A DNA stretch of 64,000 nucleotides from Couchioplanes azureus (GCF_014648355.1 NZ_BMQY01000001.1:1170757-1234756); one strand, 5' to 3'; shown: positions 26,076 to 34,645, numbered from the stretch's first letter. Program-made: numbers and translations. Notes: generated by a model from the letters alone, not told the origin.

Positions 26076-26435
26076 ATGGAAACCACCGAGGTGGTCGCCT
26101 TCTATTCCGCATCCTGGATCACCGGGGACCGCGGGGCGGTGCGCCGGGTCATCGCGCCGGACGTCGAGGTGGAGTGGAACCTGGAGCTCCCGGTGGACGA
26201 CGAGGAGCTCGTTCAGACCCTGCACCGCATCGCCGCCTTCGCCGACTCGATCTCGATCGTCTCGACGGTCTGCACCGGCGACCGGGCGTCGCTGATCTAC
26301 GACTGCGCCGCACCCTTCGGCACGGTCCGCCTGGCCGAGTTCCTCACCGTCGCCGGCGGCAAGCTGACCGAGATCCGGCAGGTGTACGACGTGGTCTCGC
26401 TGCGCCGGTTCTTCCCCGGTCTGCTCGACGACTGA
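26076..26435 (+). CDS. NTF2-like / SnoaL-like small protein
   Basis: This 119-residue protein has the alpha+beta cone pattern of the NTF2/SnoaL superfamily: an N-terminal helix EVVAFYSASWITGD, the block VRRVIAPDVEVEWN, and C-terminal strands ending GKLTEIRQVYDVV. Members bind or convert small molecules or act as accessory domains, and no catalytic set can be assigned here. The ATG at 26076 has a GAGGAG ribosome site with 6-bp spacing. It stands alone between the terminator and the VOC gene 34 bp downstream, which has its own promoter. Confidence 0.7.
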   Translation: METTEVVAFYSASWITGDRGAVRRVIAPDVEVEWNLELPVDDEELVQTLHRIAAFADSISIVSTVCTGDRASLIYDCAAPFGTVRLAEFLTVAGGKLTEIRQVYDVVSLRRFFPGLLDD

Positions 26436-26456
26436 TTTTTTGTCGGAGGTCGGCCC

Positions 26457-26462
26457 TAGTCT
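26457..26462 (+). promoter_or_regulatory. -10 box of a leaderless promoter (VOC gene)
   Basis: TAGTCT lies exactly 7 bp before the ATG at 26470 and no ribosome site is present, so transcription likely starts at the A of the start codon. Confidence 0.5.
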
Positions 26463-26469
26463 CCCCGGC

Positions 26470-26907
26470 ATGGCATATGACTTCCAGGTGACCGTCGACA
26501 GCACCGACCCGCACACCCAGGCCGAGTGGTGGGCCGAGACGCTGGGCTGGCAGGTCGAGCCGCAGGACGAGGACTTCATCCGGGACATGGTCGCCAAGGG
26601 CTTCGCGACCGAGGACGAGACCCTGGTCTTCCGAGGCCGCCTGGTCTGGAAGACCGGCGCGGCCATCGTCCACCCGGAGAAGCTGCCGAGCGGGAAGCCG
26701 CGCAGGATGCTCTTCAACCACGTGCCGGAGCCCAAGATCGTCAAGGACCGCATCCACGTCGACGTCTGGGTCGGCGACGAGCACCGCGAGCGGGTCCGTG
26801 ACGAGCTGGTCGCCCGCGGCGCGACCTTCGTCCAGGACGGCCGCCAGGGGCCGTTCACGTGGTGCGTCATGCGCGATCCCGAGGGCAACGAGTTCTGCAT
26901 CAGCTGA
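26470..26907 (+). CDS. VOC (glyoxalase-like) family protein
   Basis: This 145-residue cytoplasmic protein has two beta-alpha-beta-beta-beta modules, as in the vicinal oxygen chelate superfamily. The first begins DFQVTVDSTDPHTQAEWWAETLGW and the second has RIHVDVWVGDEHRERVRDEL and ends MRDPEGNEFCI, the usual final metal-site strand. Related actinobacterial proteins are annotated glyoxalase or bleomycin-resistance-like, but the substrate cannot be read from sequence. The ATG at 26470 is preferred because a -10 box sits 7 bp upstream (leaderless). Confidence 0.8.
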   Translation: MAYDFQVTVDSTDPHTQAEWWAETLGWQVEPQDEDFIRDMVAKGFATEDETLVFRGRLVWKTGAAIVHPEKLPSGKPRRMLFNHVPEPKIVKDRIHVDVWVGDEHRERVRDELVARGATFVQDGRQGPFTWCVMRDPEGNEFCIS

Positions 26908-26932
26908 CGCCGGCGGCGGACTTCAAAAACTC

Positions 26933-26953
26933 TTAAGGAAATTGGCAGAACGC
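26933..26953 (+). promoter_or_regulatory. Possible shared control motif upstream of chitinase
   Basis: TTAAGG (26933-26938), 9 bp, GAACGC (26948-26953), lying about 60 bp before the chitinase ATG. A similar TTAAGG-10 bp-GAACGC occurs about 53 bp upstream of the LPMO gene on the minus strand (43230-43251). An AT-rich TTTAAG follows immediately here. This may be a regulator site common to chitin-degrading genes, but chance is not excluded. Confidence 0.35.
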
Positions 26954-27012
26954 TTTAAGCCCCCTTGCCCCACGATCGACTCCGTTCGTAGCCACCGCGA
27001 TCGGAGTCCTCC

Positions 27013-28473
27013 ATGTCACGCAAACGTCTACGCGTATCCATCTACGTGGGAGCCGCGCTGCTCGCCGTCGGCGGGGGCGCGGTTGCCGCGATGGCGGCGA
27101 CGGCCCCCAGCACCAAGGCGGCCGGCGGACTGACCGCGACGTTCGCCAAGGACTCCGACTGGGGCTCGGGTTACCAGGCCCGGTACGTCATCAAGAACAC
27201 CGGTGACAGCGCCGTCACGGGCTGGCAGCTCGCCTTCGGCCTGCCCGCGACCGCGAAGCTCGGCAGCTTCTGGGACGCGGCCGTGACCACCTCGGGTGCC
27301 ACCTCGACGGCGGCGAACAAGGGCTACAACGCGACGATCCCGGCCGGCGCCACCGCCGAGTTCGGCTTCATCGTGGCCGGCAGCGGCGAGCCCACCAGCT
27401 GCACGATCAACGGCGCGTCCTGCACCGGCGGCGGCTCGGCCCCGACCACCGCACCGACGACTCCGACCACGGCGCCGACCACCGCTCCCAGCACGGCGCC
27501 GACGACCAAGCCGACCGCCACCGCGCCGACGAAGCCGGCCGAGCCGACCGAGCCGCCGGCGACCACCACGCCGCCGCCCACCGGCGGTGGCAAGAACGTG
27601 CGCGTGGCCCCGTACGTGGACATGGGCCTGCTCTCCAACGGCAGCACGACCCTCGCCCAGCTGGCCGCCAGCGGGAACGTCAAGTCCTACTCGCTGGCCT
27701 TCGTGACCGGCGCGGGCTGCAAGGCCAGCTGGTTCGGCGCCTTCGACCCGCGTAGCGGCAAGTTCCGCGACCAGATCGACGCGCTGCGGGCGGCCGGCGG
27801 CGACGTGAAGGTGTCCTTCGGCGGCGCCACCGGCGTCGAGCTCGCCCAGGCCTGCACCGACGTCAAGGCGCTCCAGGCCGAGTACCAGGCGGTCGTGTCG
27901 GCGTACGACCTGCGCTACATCGACCTGGACATCGAGGGCGCGGCCTCGTCCGACGCCGCGTCGATCGACCGCCGCTCGACCGCGCTGGCCGCTCTGCAGA
28001 AGGCCAACCCGGGCCTGAAGATCTCCCTGACCCTGCCGGTGCTGCCCGAGGGCCTCACCAACGACGGCCTGAACGTGGTGCGCTCGGCCAAGAACGCCGG
28101 CGTGGACCTGGACCTGGTGAACATCATGGCGATGGACTACGGCCGCGCCGGCCAGGACTACGGCGACCTGGCGATCCAGGCCGTCAAGTCGACCAAGGAC
28201 CAGCTGAAGTCGGTCCTCGGCATCGGCGACGCGGCCGCCTTCGCCAAGGTCGGCGTCACCCCGATGCTGGGCAAGAACGACGACAACGGCACCTTCAGCC
28301 AGAGCGACGCCCGCGACGTCGTCGCGGCGGCCAACCGCGACAACATCGGCTTCGTCTCCTTCTGGGAGGTGAACCGGGACCGCAACGCCTGCAACGGCGC
28401 GCTGTTCCAGTGCACGAACGTGCCGCAGACGCCGTTCGAGTTCAGCAAGATCTTCGCCGGCTTCACCGGCTGA
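27013..28473 (+). CDS. Secreted chitinase: CBM2 domain plus GH18 catalytic domain
   Basis: This 486-residue exported enzyme has a signal peptide (MSRKRLRVS then a hydrophobic core, cut near ATAAP at residue 30). A family 2 carbohydrate-binding module follows (about 38-143), with conserved Trp residues and a closing Cys pair TSCTINGASC. A Thr/Pro linker (about 145-195) leads to a GH18 barrel (about 196-486). The catalytic signature reads IDLDIEG with D304, D306 and the acid/base E308. GH18 enzymes cleave beta-1,4 GlcNAc linkages in chitin by substrate-assisted catalysis. It acts outside the cell and probably works with the AA10 LPMO 14 kb away. Short ribosome site GGAG; strong terminator after it. 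Confidence 0.88.
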   Translation: MSRKRLRVSIYVGAALLAVGGGAVAAMAATAPSTKAAGGLTATFAKDSDWGSGYQARYVIKNTGDSAVTGWQLAFGLPATAKLGSFWDAAVTTSGATSTAANKGYNATIPAGATAEFGFIVAGSGEPTSCTINGASCTGGGSAPTTAPTTPTTAPTTAPSTAPTTKPTATAPTKPAEPTEPPATTTPPPTGGGKNVRVAPYVDMGLLSNGSTTLAQLAASGNVKSYSLAFVTGAGCKASWFGAFDPRSGKFRDQIDALRAAGGDVKVSFGGATGVELAQACTDVKALQAEYQAVVSAYDLRYIDLDIEGAASSDAASIDRRSTALAALQKANPGLKISLTLPVLPEGLTNDGLNVVRSAKNAGVDLDLVNIMAMDYGRAGQDYGDLAIQAVKSTKDQLKSVLGIGDAAAFAKVGVTPMLGKNDDNGTFSQSDARDVVAAANRDNIGFVSFWEVNRDRNACNGALFQCTNVPQTPFEFSKIFAGFTG

Positions 28474-28494
28474 GGTACCACCCTCCCCCCCTTC

Positions 28495-28531
28495 AGCGCG
28501 GCGCCGGGAAGTCGCCTCCCGGCGCCGCGCT
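28495..28531. terminator. Bidirectional hairpin terminator between chitinase and tetR
   Basis: A perfect 15-bp stem AGCGCGGCGCCGGGA pairs with 28517-28531 around a 7-nt loop. It lies between two convergent genes and can serve both. Confidence 0.8.
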
Positions 28532-28557
28532 GCTTTCCGTTGTCGCCGTCGCCCGGG

Positions 28558-29169
28558 TCAGCGCGCGAAGCCGCGACCGGCCGCCGCCAGGCAGTGCTGC
28601 ACCAGCTCCGGCAGGGAGATCTCGTCCGGCGCCTCCAGCCAGGCGTGCAGCGAGACCCGCATCGCCGTCATGAAGGTGGCGGCCATCAACCGGTCCCGGA
28701 CCCCGCTGGGGTCCGGCTCCGTGCCGCGCGCCGCCACCGCCGCGGCCAGCTCGCGTTCCAGCGCGGCGAAGGTGCTCGCCTGCTGCGCGGCCAGCGCCGG
28801 CTGGGTGCGCAGCAGCCGGGTCTGCGCCGCCCACTGCGGGTCCAGCTCGCCGAACTGCTCGTAGAACTGCCGCGCCGCCCGGGTCAGCGCGGTCCACGGC
28901 CCCTCGCCGGCCGGGCGCGAGCGCACGATGCCGACCAGTGCGCTCATCCGCTGCCGGGTGCCGTGCAGCAGGGCCTCCTCCTTGTTGGCGAAGTAGTTGG
29001 AGAACGTCCGCCGGGAGACGCCCGCCTCGTCCGCCACGGCCTCGACGGTGATCCGGTCCGCACCGTGCGCGATCGCGAGCCGCACCGCGGCCTCGTGCAG
29101 CGCCTGCCGAGTCGCTGCCTTCTTGCGCTCCCGCAGACCGGGTTCGGGTACGCCGACGTCGGAGGTCAT
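28558..29169 (-). CDS. TetR-family transcriptional repressor
   Basis: This 203-residue regulator has an N-terminal HTH: RKKAATRQALHEAAVRLA, then ITVEAVADEAGVSRRTFSNYF with the diagnostic YFANKE. A helical ligand-binding domain follows. It is divergent from a 14-TM MFS exporter, with 105 bp between the start codons. Two tandem palindromes occupy the middle of that gap (29188-29219). This is the usual layout for a drug-responsive repressor that controls the pump and itself; ligand binding would release repression. The ATG at 29167-29169 is chosen because translation from it gives the complete HTH. Confidence 0.92.
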   Translation of the reverse strand: MTSDVGVPEPGLRERKKAATRQALHEAAVRLAIAHGADRITVEAVADEAGVSRRTFSNYFANKEEALLHGTRQRMSALVGIVRSRPAGEGPWTALTRAARQFYEQFGELDPQWAAQTRLLRTQPALAAQQASTFAALERELAAAVAARGTEPDPSGVRDRLMAATFMTAMRVSLHAWLEAPDEISLPELVQHCLAAAGRGFAR

Positions 29170-29187
29170 GTCGTCGACCCTACATAC

Positions 29188-29219
29188 TTTCCCACTGGGA
29201 AATCTTGCGCACTGGGCAA
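29188..29219. promoter_or_regulatory. Tandem TetR operators in divergent promoter
   Basis: TTTCCCACTGGGAAA (29188-29202) is a perfect 15-bp palindrome around a central C. TTGCGCACTGGGCAA (29205-29219) is a near-palindrome with one mismatched pair, and 12 of its 15 bases match the first. Centres are 17 bp apart, suiting two TetR dimers on the same DNA region. Both lie between tetR and the pump gene. Confidence 0.8.
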
Positions 29220-29274
29220 GTAATGTGAAGAGTGGTACGCGGCATCCTTCCCGCCGATCGCTGGAGGCCGCACG

Positions 29275-30879
29275 ATGAGCGCACCCACCACCCCGCGCCC
29301 CGCACCGCCCGCGATGAGCCACCGCGAGATCATGAAGGCGCTGAGCGGCCTGCTTCTCGTGCTGTTCGTCGCGATGTCCAGCGCCACGGTGGTCGCCACC
29401 GCCCTGCCGAAGATCATGGGAGCGCTGAACGGCAGCCAGACGCAGTACACGTGGGTCGTGACCGCCACGCTGCTCACCGCGACCGCCACCACGCCGATCT
29501 GGGGCAAGCTGGCCGACCTCTACCGCAAGAAGATGCTGCTGCAACTCGCCATCGTGGTGTTCGTCCTGGGCTCGATCGTCGCCGGCTTCGCCCAGAGCGC
29601 CGGCCAGCTCATCGCCGCCCGCGCGTTCCAGGGCATCGGCATGGGTGGCGTCCAGGCGCTCGTGCAGGTCACCATCGCCGCGATGATCGCGCCGCGGGAG
29701 CGCGGCCGGTACAACGGCTACCTCGGTGGCGTGCTGGCCCTGGCCACGGTGGGCGGACCGCTGATCGGCGGGCTCATCGTCGACACACCCTGGCTCGGCT
29801 GGCGCTGGTGCTTCTTCATCGGCGCCCCGATCGCCGTGGTCGCCCTGGTCGTGCTCCAGCGCACCCTGCACCTGCCGGTCCTGCGCCGGGAGAACGTGAG
29901 GATCGACTACGCCGGCGCCACGCTGATCGCGGCCGGCGTCAGCATCCTGCTGATCTGGGTGTCGTTCGTCGACCACTCCTTCGGCTGGGCGTCCTGGCAG
30001 ACCTCGGCCATGGTCGTCGCGGGCCTCGCGCTGCTCGCCCTCGCCGTACGGGTCGAGTCCCGCGCCGCCGAGCCGGTGGTCCCGCTGAAGATCGTCACGC
30101 AGCGCACCACGACGCTGGCCATCCTCGCGAGCCTCGCCGTCGGCATGGCGATCTACGGCGGCTCCGTGTTTCTGGGCCAGTACTTCCAGGTCGGCCGCGG
30201 CTACAGCCCGACCGAGGCCGGACTGCTGACCATCCCCCTGATGGCGGGCGTGCTGGTCTCGTCGACGATCTCCGGACGGCTGATCACCCGCAGCGGGCGG
30301 GTCAAGCCGTTCATCGTGGCGGGCACGGTCCTGATGGTGGCGGGCTTCGCCATGCTGTCGACGATGGACCACCTGACCCCGTTGCCGTACATCGGCACCG
30401 GCATGGCCCTGGTCGGCATCGGCGTCGGCATGTCGATGCAGAACCTGGTGCTGGCGGTGCAGAACTCCGTGGCGCTCAAGGACATCGGGGCGGCCAGCGC
30501 CACGGTGGCGTTCTTCCGCTCCCTCGGCGGCACGATCGGCGTCTCGGTGCTCGGCGCGGTGCTCGCCCACCGGGTCACCGGCTCGATCACCTCCGAGCTG
30601 GCGGCCGCGGGCGTGCCGGCCGGCGCGGGCGGCGGGGAGCGGACCAGCAGCCTCAACCTGGCCGAGCTGCCGGGCACGGTCCAGCACGTCGTCCGGGCGG
30701 CGTACGGCGACGCCACCGGCCACGTCTTCCTGCTCGCGGCGGCCATCGCGGTGGTGGGCGTCGTCGCGGCACTGCTGCTCGAGCGGATCACCCTGCGCTC
30801 GACGGTCGACCTGGCCAAGGCGGCACGCGCCGCCCAGGCCGCCTCCGCCCGGCCGACCCCGGGACCGGTCCGCAAGTAA
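29275..30879 (+). CDS. MFS drug exporter, DHA2 (14-TM, EmrB/QacA) family
   Basis: This 534-residue inner-membrane proton antiporter has about 14 hydrophobic helices. It has the motif-A loop GKLADLYRKK after the second span, AFQGIGMGG with the motif-B/C region, and the GGPLIGGLI antiporter motif C. It belongs to the family that exports drugs and other lipophilic compounds. Divergent tetR and two operator palindromes imply induction by a substrate. The 30 C-terminal residues are soluble and Ala/Pro-rich. Substrate is unknown. Confidence 0.9.
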   Translation: MSAPTTPRPAPPAMSHREIMKALSGLLLVLFVAMSSATVVATALPKIMGALNGSQTQYTWVVTATLLTATATTPIWGKLADLYRKKMLLQLAIVVFVLGSIVAGFAQSAGQLIAARAFQGIGMGGVQALVQVTIAAMIAPRERGRYNGYLGGVLALATVGGPLIGGLIVDTPWLGWRWCFFIGAPIAVVALVVLQRTLHLPVLRRENVRIDYAGATLIAAGVSILLIWVSFVDHSFGWASWQTSAMVVAGLALLALAVRVESRAAEPVVPLKIVTQRTTTLAILASLAVGMAIYGGSVFLGQYFQVGRGYSPTEAGLLTIPLMAGVLVSSTISGRLITRSGRVKPFIVAGTVLMVAGFAMLSTMDHLTPLPYIGTGMALVGIGVGMSMQNLVLAVQNSVALKDIGAASATVAFFRSLGGTIGVSVLGAVLAHRVTGSITSELAAAGVPAGAGGGERTSSLNLAELPGTVQHVVRAAYGDATGHVFLLAAAIAVVGVVAALLLERITLRSTVDLAKAARAAQAASARPTPGPVRK

Positions 30880-31062
30880 GGACGACCGGCGCCCCGGCGA
30901 CGTACAGGCTGTGCGATCTCCGACGGCGGCGAGCGCGATCCCCGCGCGCGAGGCTGGGCTCGGATGTTCACTCACCGCTAACCTTCGGGAACGGAGCGCA
31001 TTTGTCCTTGAGTAAGGCCGGACGGTGTCGATGACTGCGGGGAAGAGGAAGGGGTGAGCTCG

Positions 31063-32667
31063 ATGGAAGCGCGCGTTCGCGACGCCGAACGACTCTCGGC
31101 CGCCCTGACCGAGCTCGAGGATCAATACCGCTGGGACGCCGACGCCACGTACGACGCCGCGACCGCGATCGAGCAGGAGGCGGCCCGCCTCGACGACGAC
31201 CGGCTGGTCATGCGGGCCCGCCTCGTGCAGGCGAACATGCTCATGCGCAAGGGCGAGGTCGCCGGCGCCGCCCGGCGCATCTGGAAGATCCACCAGTGGG
31301 CCACCGAGCACGGCGACCACACCGTGCAGGCCCGTACGCACGTGGTCTGGGCCAACGTCCACCGCTACCTCGGCGACGCCGCCCAGTCGCTGGAGCACTC
31401 GGTGCTCGCCGTCGAGCTGCTCGACGAGACGGCCACCCTGCACATGCAGGTCTGGCACCGCGCGAAGCTCGCCGACGCCCTCGGCGCCTCCGGCTCCATC
31501 GAGGCCGCCCGGCTGCGCTACGCCCAGGCCGAGGAACTCGCGATCGAGTACGACCTGCCCAACCTGCACATGGGCCTGCTCAACAACTACGCCTACACCG
31601 AGTGGGCCGCCGGCGAGCACGCCCGCGCGGGTGCCGTCGCGCGGCGGCTGAAGGACGTCGCCGACCAGCACGGCTTCACCCTGGACCCGGCGACCCTCGA
31701 CACCATCGGCGCCATCGAGATCGAGAACGGCAGGTACGCGGAGGCCGAGGAGACGCTGCGCGAGGCCGTACGCCGCTACCACCAGGGCGGCTTCGAGGAC
31801 GCCGACGCGCTTCCCGAGTTCATGCTCACCCTCGCGCGCGCCCAGCGTTTCCTGGGCGCCACCGCGCGCGCCCAGGTGAGCCTGGACGAGTCGCGCACGC
31901 TCTGCGTCGAGCGCGGTCTCGGCGACGTCCTCGTGCGGGTGCACCAGGAACAGGCCGAGCTGCACGCCGCGCGCGGGGAGTTCGCCGAGGCCTTCGCCGT
32001 ACACAAGATCTTCTTCGCCGCCCACAACGCGCTGCACTCGTCGCAGCGTGAGGCACAGGCCCGCACCCGGCAGGCGATGTTCGAGACGACCGAGGCCCGG
32101 CAGGAAGCGGAGCACTTCCGCGAGCAGGCCCGGCGCGACCCGCTGACCGGCCTGCACAACCGCCGGTACCTCGACGAGCAGCTGCCGGCGCTGGTGAACG
32201 CCGGCGGCGACCTGACCGTGGCGATCGTCGACCTGGACCACTTCAAGCGGGTGAACGACCAGCTGTCCCACGACGTCGGCGACCAGGTGCTCATCCAGGT
32301 CGCCAAGCTGCTGGAGACCGAGCTGGCCGCGGTCGCCCCGGACGGCTTCGTCGCCCGGATGGGCGGCGAGGAGTTCCTCATCGCCATGCCCGGCTTCACC
32401 GCACCGCGCGCCACGGTCCATCTCGACGCCGTCCGGCACACGATCCGGGCGTACGACTGGACCGCCCTCACCGACGGCCTGCCCGTCACGGTCAGCATCG
32501 GCGTCGCCGGCCTGGGCGACCCCGCGGTGCCCACCCAGGCGGCCCTGCTGTCCACAGCGGACCGCAACCTGTACGTCGCCAAGCACGCCGGACGCGACCG
32601 GGTCGTGTCGGGCAAGCCGCGCGACGCCCGCACCAGGTCCTACCGCGACAGTGCCACGGCCGCCTGA
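31063..32667 (+). CDS. TPR-repeat diguanylate cyclase (GGDEF)
   Basis: This 534-residue cytoplasmic protein makes cyclic di-GMP from two GTP. The first 330 residues are helical TPR-type repeats, for example ARLRYAQAEELAIEYDLPNL and GRYAEAEETLREAVRRY. A short coiled coil follows, then the GGDEF domain: RRDPLTGLHNRRYLDEQ, IVDLDHFKRVND with its metal-binding Asp, and MGGEEF with GGEEF at residues 434-438, an active-type signature. No RxxD inhibitory site is present at the expected position upstream of GGEEF, so product inhibition may be absent. The ATG at 31063 is chosen over the GTG at 31054 because AGGAAGGGG gives normal spacing. Signals probably arrive through protein contacts at the TPRs. 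Confidence 0.92.
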   Translation: MEARVRDAERLSAALTELEDQYRWDADATYDAATAIEQEAARLDDDRLVMRARLVQANMLMRKGEVAGAARRIWKIHQWATEHGDHTVQARTHVVWANVHRYLGDAAQSLEHSVLAVELLDETATLHMQVWHRAKLADALGASGSIEAARLRYAQAEELAIEYDLPNLHMGLLNNYAYTEWAAGEHARAGAVARRLKDVADQHGFTLDPATLDTIGAIEIENGRYAEAEETLREAVRRYHQGGFEDADALPEFMLTLARAQRFLGATARAQVSLDESRTLCVERGLGDVLVRVHQEQAELHAARGEFAEAFAVHKIFFAAHNALHSSQREAQARTRQAMFETTEARQEAEHFREQARRDPLTGLHNRRYLDEQLPALVNAGGDLTVAIVDLDHFKRVNDQLSHDVGDQVLIQVAKLLETELAAVAPDGFVARMGGEEFLIAMPGFTAPRATVHLDAVRHTIRAYDWTALTDGLPVTVSIGVAGLGDPAVPTQAALLSTADRNLYVAKHAGRDRVVSGKPRDARTRSYRDSATAA

Positions 32668-32784
32668 CGGTCCACTGCGCTGCGTGACAATCCCCTTCCC
32701 GATGCACGTCCCTTCGAGCGACAGGGCTGAATTCGATCGGCTCCTGGCGCTAGGCTGACCATTGCGGATCTCGTCCCGCGGACG

Positions 32785-32861
32785 GGATCCCCCCGGCCCT
32801 GCCGTGGCCGGGATCCCCCGGCCCTACCGTGGCCGGGATCGGTCCGGCCCCGCAACGGCCG
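32785..32861 (+). repeat. Three tandem 25-26 bp repeats in the leader of the methyltransferase gene
   Basis: Units begin at 32785, 32811 and 32836. The first two share GGATC, a C-run, GGCCCT, one variable base, CCGTGGCCG. The third is diverged (GGATCGGTCCGGCC...). Each unit contains self-complementary GGCC blocks, so the transcript can fold into alternative hairpins. A -10-like TAGGCT at about 32748 places them inside the 5' leader of the 32902 gene. Confidence 0.6.
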
Positions 32862-32901
32862 GAAGACCGGCCAGGGGTGGCCTGATCAGGAGGCGGTCGA
32901 C

Positions 32902-33729
32902 GTGACGCAGGACGGCGAGGCACCGACACCGGCCGAGGTGGCGCCGCCGGGGGTCAACCCCAACGTGCCGCACTCGGCCCGCATCTACGACTACTGGCTG
33001 GGCGGCAAGGACAACTTCGCGGTCGACCGGGCGGTCGGCGAGGCGATGATGAAGGCCATCCCCGGCATGCGCTACATGGCCGGCGAGAACCGCAAGTTCG
33101 TCCACCGCGCGGCCCGCGACCTGGTCGCCAAGGAAGGCATCCGGCAGTTCCTCGACATCGGCACCGGCATTCCGACCCGGCCCAACCTGCACGAGATCGC
33201 CCAGCAGATCGCCCCGGAGACCCGGGTGGTCTACGTGGACAACGACCCGATCGTGCTGGTCCACGCCCGGGCCCTGATGATCAGCAGCGAGGAGGGCCGC
33301 TCCGAGTACATCTCGGCGGACATCCACCAGCCGCAGGACATCCTCACCGACCCGGTCCTGCTGGAGACCCTCGACCTGACCCGGCCGGTGGGCCTCACCC
33401 TGATCGCCATCCTGATGCTGCTGGCGGACGAGGACGACCCGTGGTCGCTGGTGGCGCAGCTCCGCGACGCCATGCCGTCGGGCAGCATTCTGGCCCTCAC
33501 CCACCCGACCGCCGACTTCAACCCGGCCGAGGTCGACCAGGCGGTGGCGGCCGCGACGGGCGCGGGCATGACGCTCGTGCCCCGCACGAAGGAGCAGGTC
33601 GCCCGCTTCTTCGGCGACTGGGAGCTGCTGGAGCCGGGCCTGGTGCCGGTGTCGGGATGGCGGCCCGACAGCCCGGTGGAGAACCCTGAGGCGGCCTACT
33701 ACTGGGCGGGCGTGGCCCGCAAGCCCTGA
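32902..33729 (+). CDS. SAV2177-family S-adenosylmethionine methyltransferase (PF04672)
   Basis: This 275-residue cytoplasmic protein has the family hallmarks. The N-terminal PHSARIYDYWLGGKDNF is followed by RFVHRAARDL-type helices and an SAM-binding loop FLDIGTGIPT. VVYVDNDP supplies the adenosine-site Asp, and the C-terminal block ends AAYYWAGVARK. These proteins are many-copy in Streptomyces and Actinoplanes, and their substrates are unknown. The start is GTG with AGGAGG-like purines (GATCAGGAGG) 9 bp ahead. The long leader with tandem repeats suggests post-initiation control. It is followed by a strong hairpin. Confidence 0.9.
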   Translation: MTQDGEAPTPAEVAPPGVNPNVPHSARIYDYWLGGKDNFAVDRAVGEAMMKAIPGMRYMAGENRKFVHRAARDLVAKEGIRQFLDIGTGIPTRPNLHEIAQQIAPETRVVYVDNDPIVLVHARALMISSEEGRSEYISADIHQPQDILTDPVLLETLDLTRPVGLTLIAILMLLADEDDPWSLVAQLRDAMPSGSILALTHPTADFNPAEVDQAVAAATGAGMTLVPRTKEQVARFFGDWELLEPGLVPVSGWRPDSPVENPEAAYYWAGVARKP

Positions 33730-33748
33730 CAAGTCCGACACTTCGCCG

Positions 33749-33774
33749 GCCCCCGCCGCTCCGGCCGCGGGGGC
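33749..33774 (+). terminator. Hairpin terminator after the methyltransferase
   Basis: GCCCCCGC (33749-33756) pairs perfectly with GCGGGGGC (33767-33774) across a 10-nt loop, starting 20 bp after the stop codon. Confidence 0.65.
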
Positions 33775-34233
33775 GACCGGCTTCCGCTTCCGGCCGGCCC
33801 GGGGCAGCACCCGCTCATGCTCCGGGCACCTCGCGTTCACGGCCGGGCCCCGGGGGCAACACTTCCCGCCCAACGCCGGAATTCATCGCCGGTGCCATCC
33901 GATCCGGTTCGGTTCGGATGCCGGGGCGTTTGCGCCAGCCCGCGTGCGGCTGGCGCCCGAGTCCCTTGAAGACTCGACACACTCCCTGTGGCCAGACCAT
34001 CTTTGCCGGGCATGGGCCGGCTGTGGCCGTCGCTCCCCATTGCCCAGACCGGCCGCTTCAGGTGGAACAGTTCGGCGCGGGCCGCGGAGACATCCGGCCG
34101 GCCGAGCGATCCAGCACGGGGGGACCGGACCGCCCGGCCGGGATCCGGGCAGCGCGCCCCGCATCGGAGCGCGCGACGAGCGGGGCGGCAAAGCCCGCTC
34201 TATCCATATGACGTGGTGAACTGCCGCCGCGGA
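33775..34233. other. Gene-free stretch of about 460 bp
   Basis: No reading frame with ribosome site and actinobacterial codon bias was seen on either strand, and no RNA gene or repeat was recognised. It separates the methyltransferase from the DUF397/XRE cluster. Confidence 0.5.
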
Positions 34234-34467
34234 TCAGCGGGAGTCGTCGCCGGGGCCGGACGGCGGGCTCCCGTCCCTGCGGATCAGCGCGTAGCGGACC
34301 CCGCCGAACCGGTGGCTCACCGTCGTGGCTCGTGTCGTCGCGGCCGCCATGCAGTCCGGGGGCCGTTCGTCGCGGTAGACGAGGGCCGGATTGCCACGGC
34401 GCGGGAGGTCCGCGCCGTCCGGGTCGACGGGGTCGAAGGGCTCGGGGCCGATGTTCGGTACCGCCAT
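34234..34467 (-). CDS. Small hypothetical protein divergent from DUF397 gene
   Basis: This 77-residue protein was not recognised. It starts MAVPNIGPEPFDP, has an acidic Asp/Pro-rich first third and a basic second half with VSHRFGGVRYALIRRDGSPP, and has no membrane segment. The ATG has a clear GGGAGGG ribosome site 7 bp ahead, which is the main evidence that it is real. It is divergent from the DUF397 gene, and the shared gap contains the 53-bp operator-like element. It is therefore probably controlled with that pair. Small acidic partners are common next to XRE/DUF397 genes. Confidence 0.5.
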   Translation of the reverse strand: MAVPNIGPEPFDPVDPDGADLPRRGNPALVYRDERPPDCMAAATTRATTVSHRFGGVRYALIRRDGSPPSGPGDDSR

Positions 34468-34592
34468 GGGATTTCCCTCCCGCTCGGACGCTCCCGCCAG
34501 AGAGCCTTGCGCCGTGGGCCCTGACGGCATTTCCGCCACCGGCCCCGTAGGTGTCACCCTCCGTAACCCGAACTGCTGTGGGGTACGTGCGT

Positions 34593-34645
34593 TATCATGC
34601 TCACAATCACGTGAGAACGCAAGGCCGAATGCACGTGCATCTGCA
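34593..34645 (+). promoter_or_regulatory. 53-bp promoter/operator element, copy 1 (DUF397 side)
   Basis: It contains a -10-like TATCAT (34593-34598) and, further down, a perfect palindrome ATGCACGTGCAT inside a 17-bp block CCGAATGCACGTGCATC. The same element, 45 of 53 bases identical and ungapped, lies on the other strand at 36031-36083 upstream of the XRE gene. The palindrome would sit about 20-30 bp downstream of the transcription start, where a bound repressor blocks RNA polymerase. Confidence 0.75.

Noticed and set aside
33775-34233. Short open frames in the gene-free stretch
   Set aside because: No ribosome sites, no codon bias and no recognisable motif on either strand.
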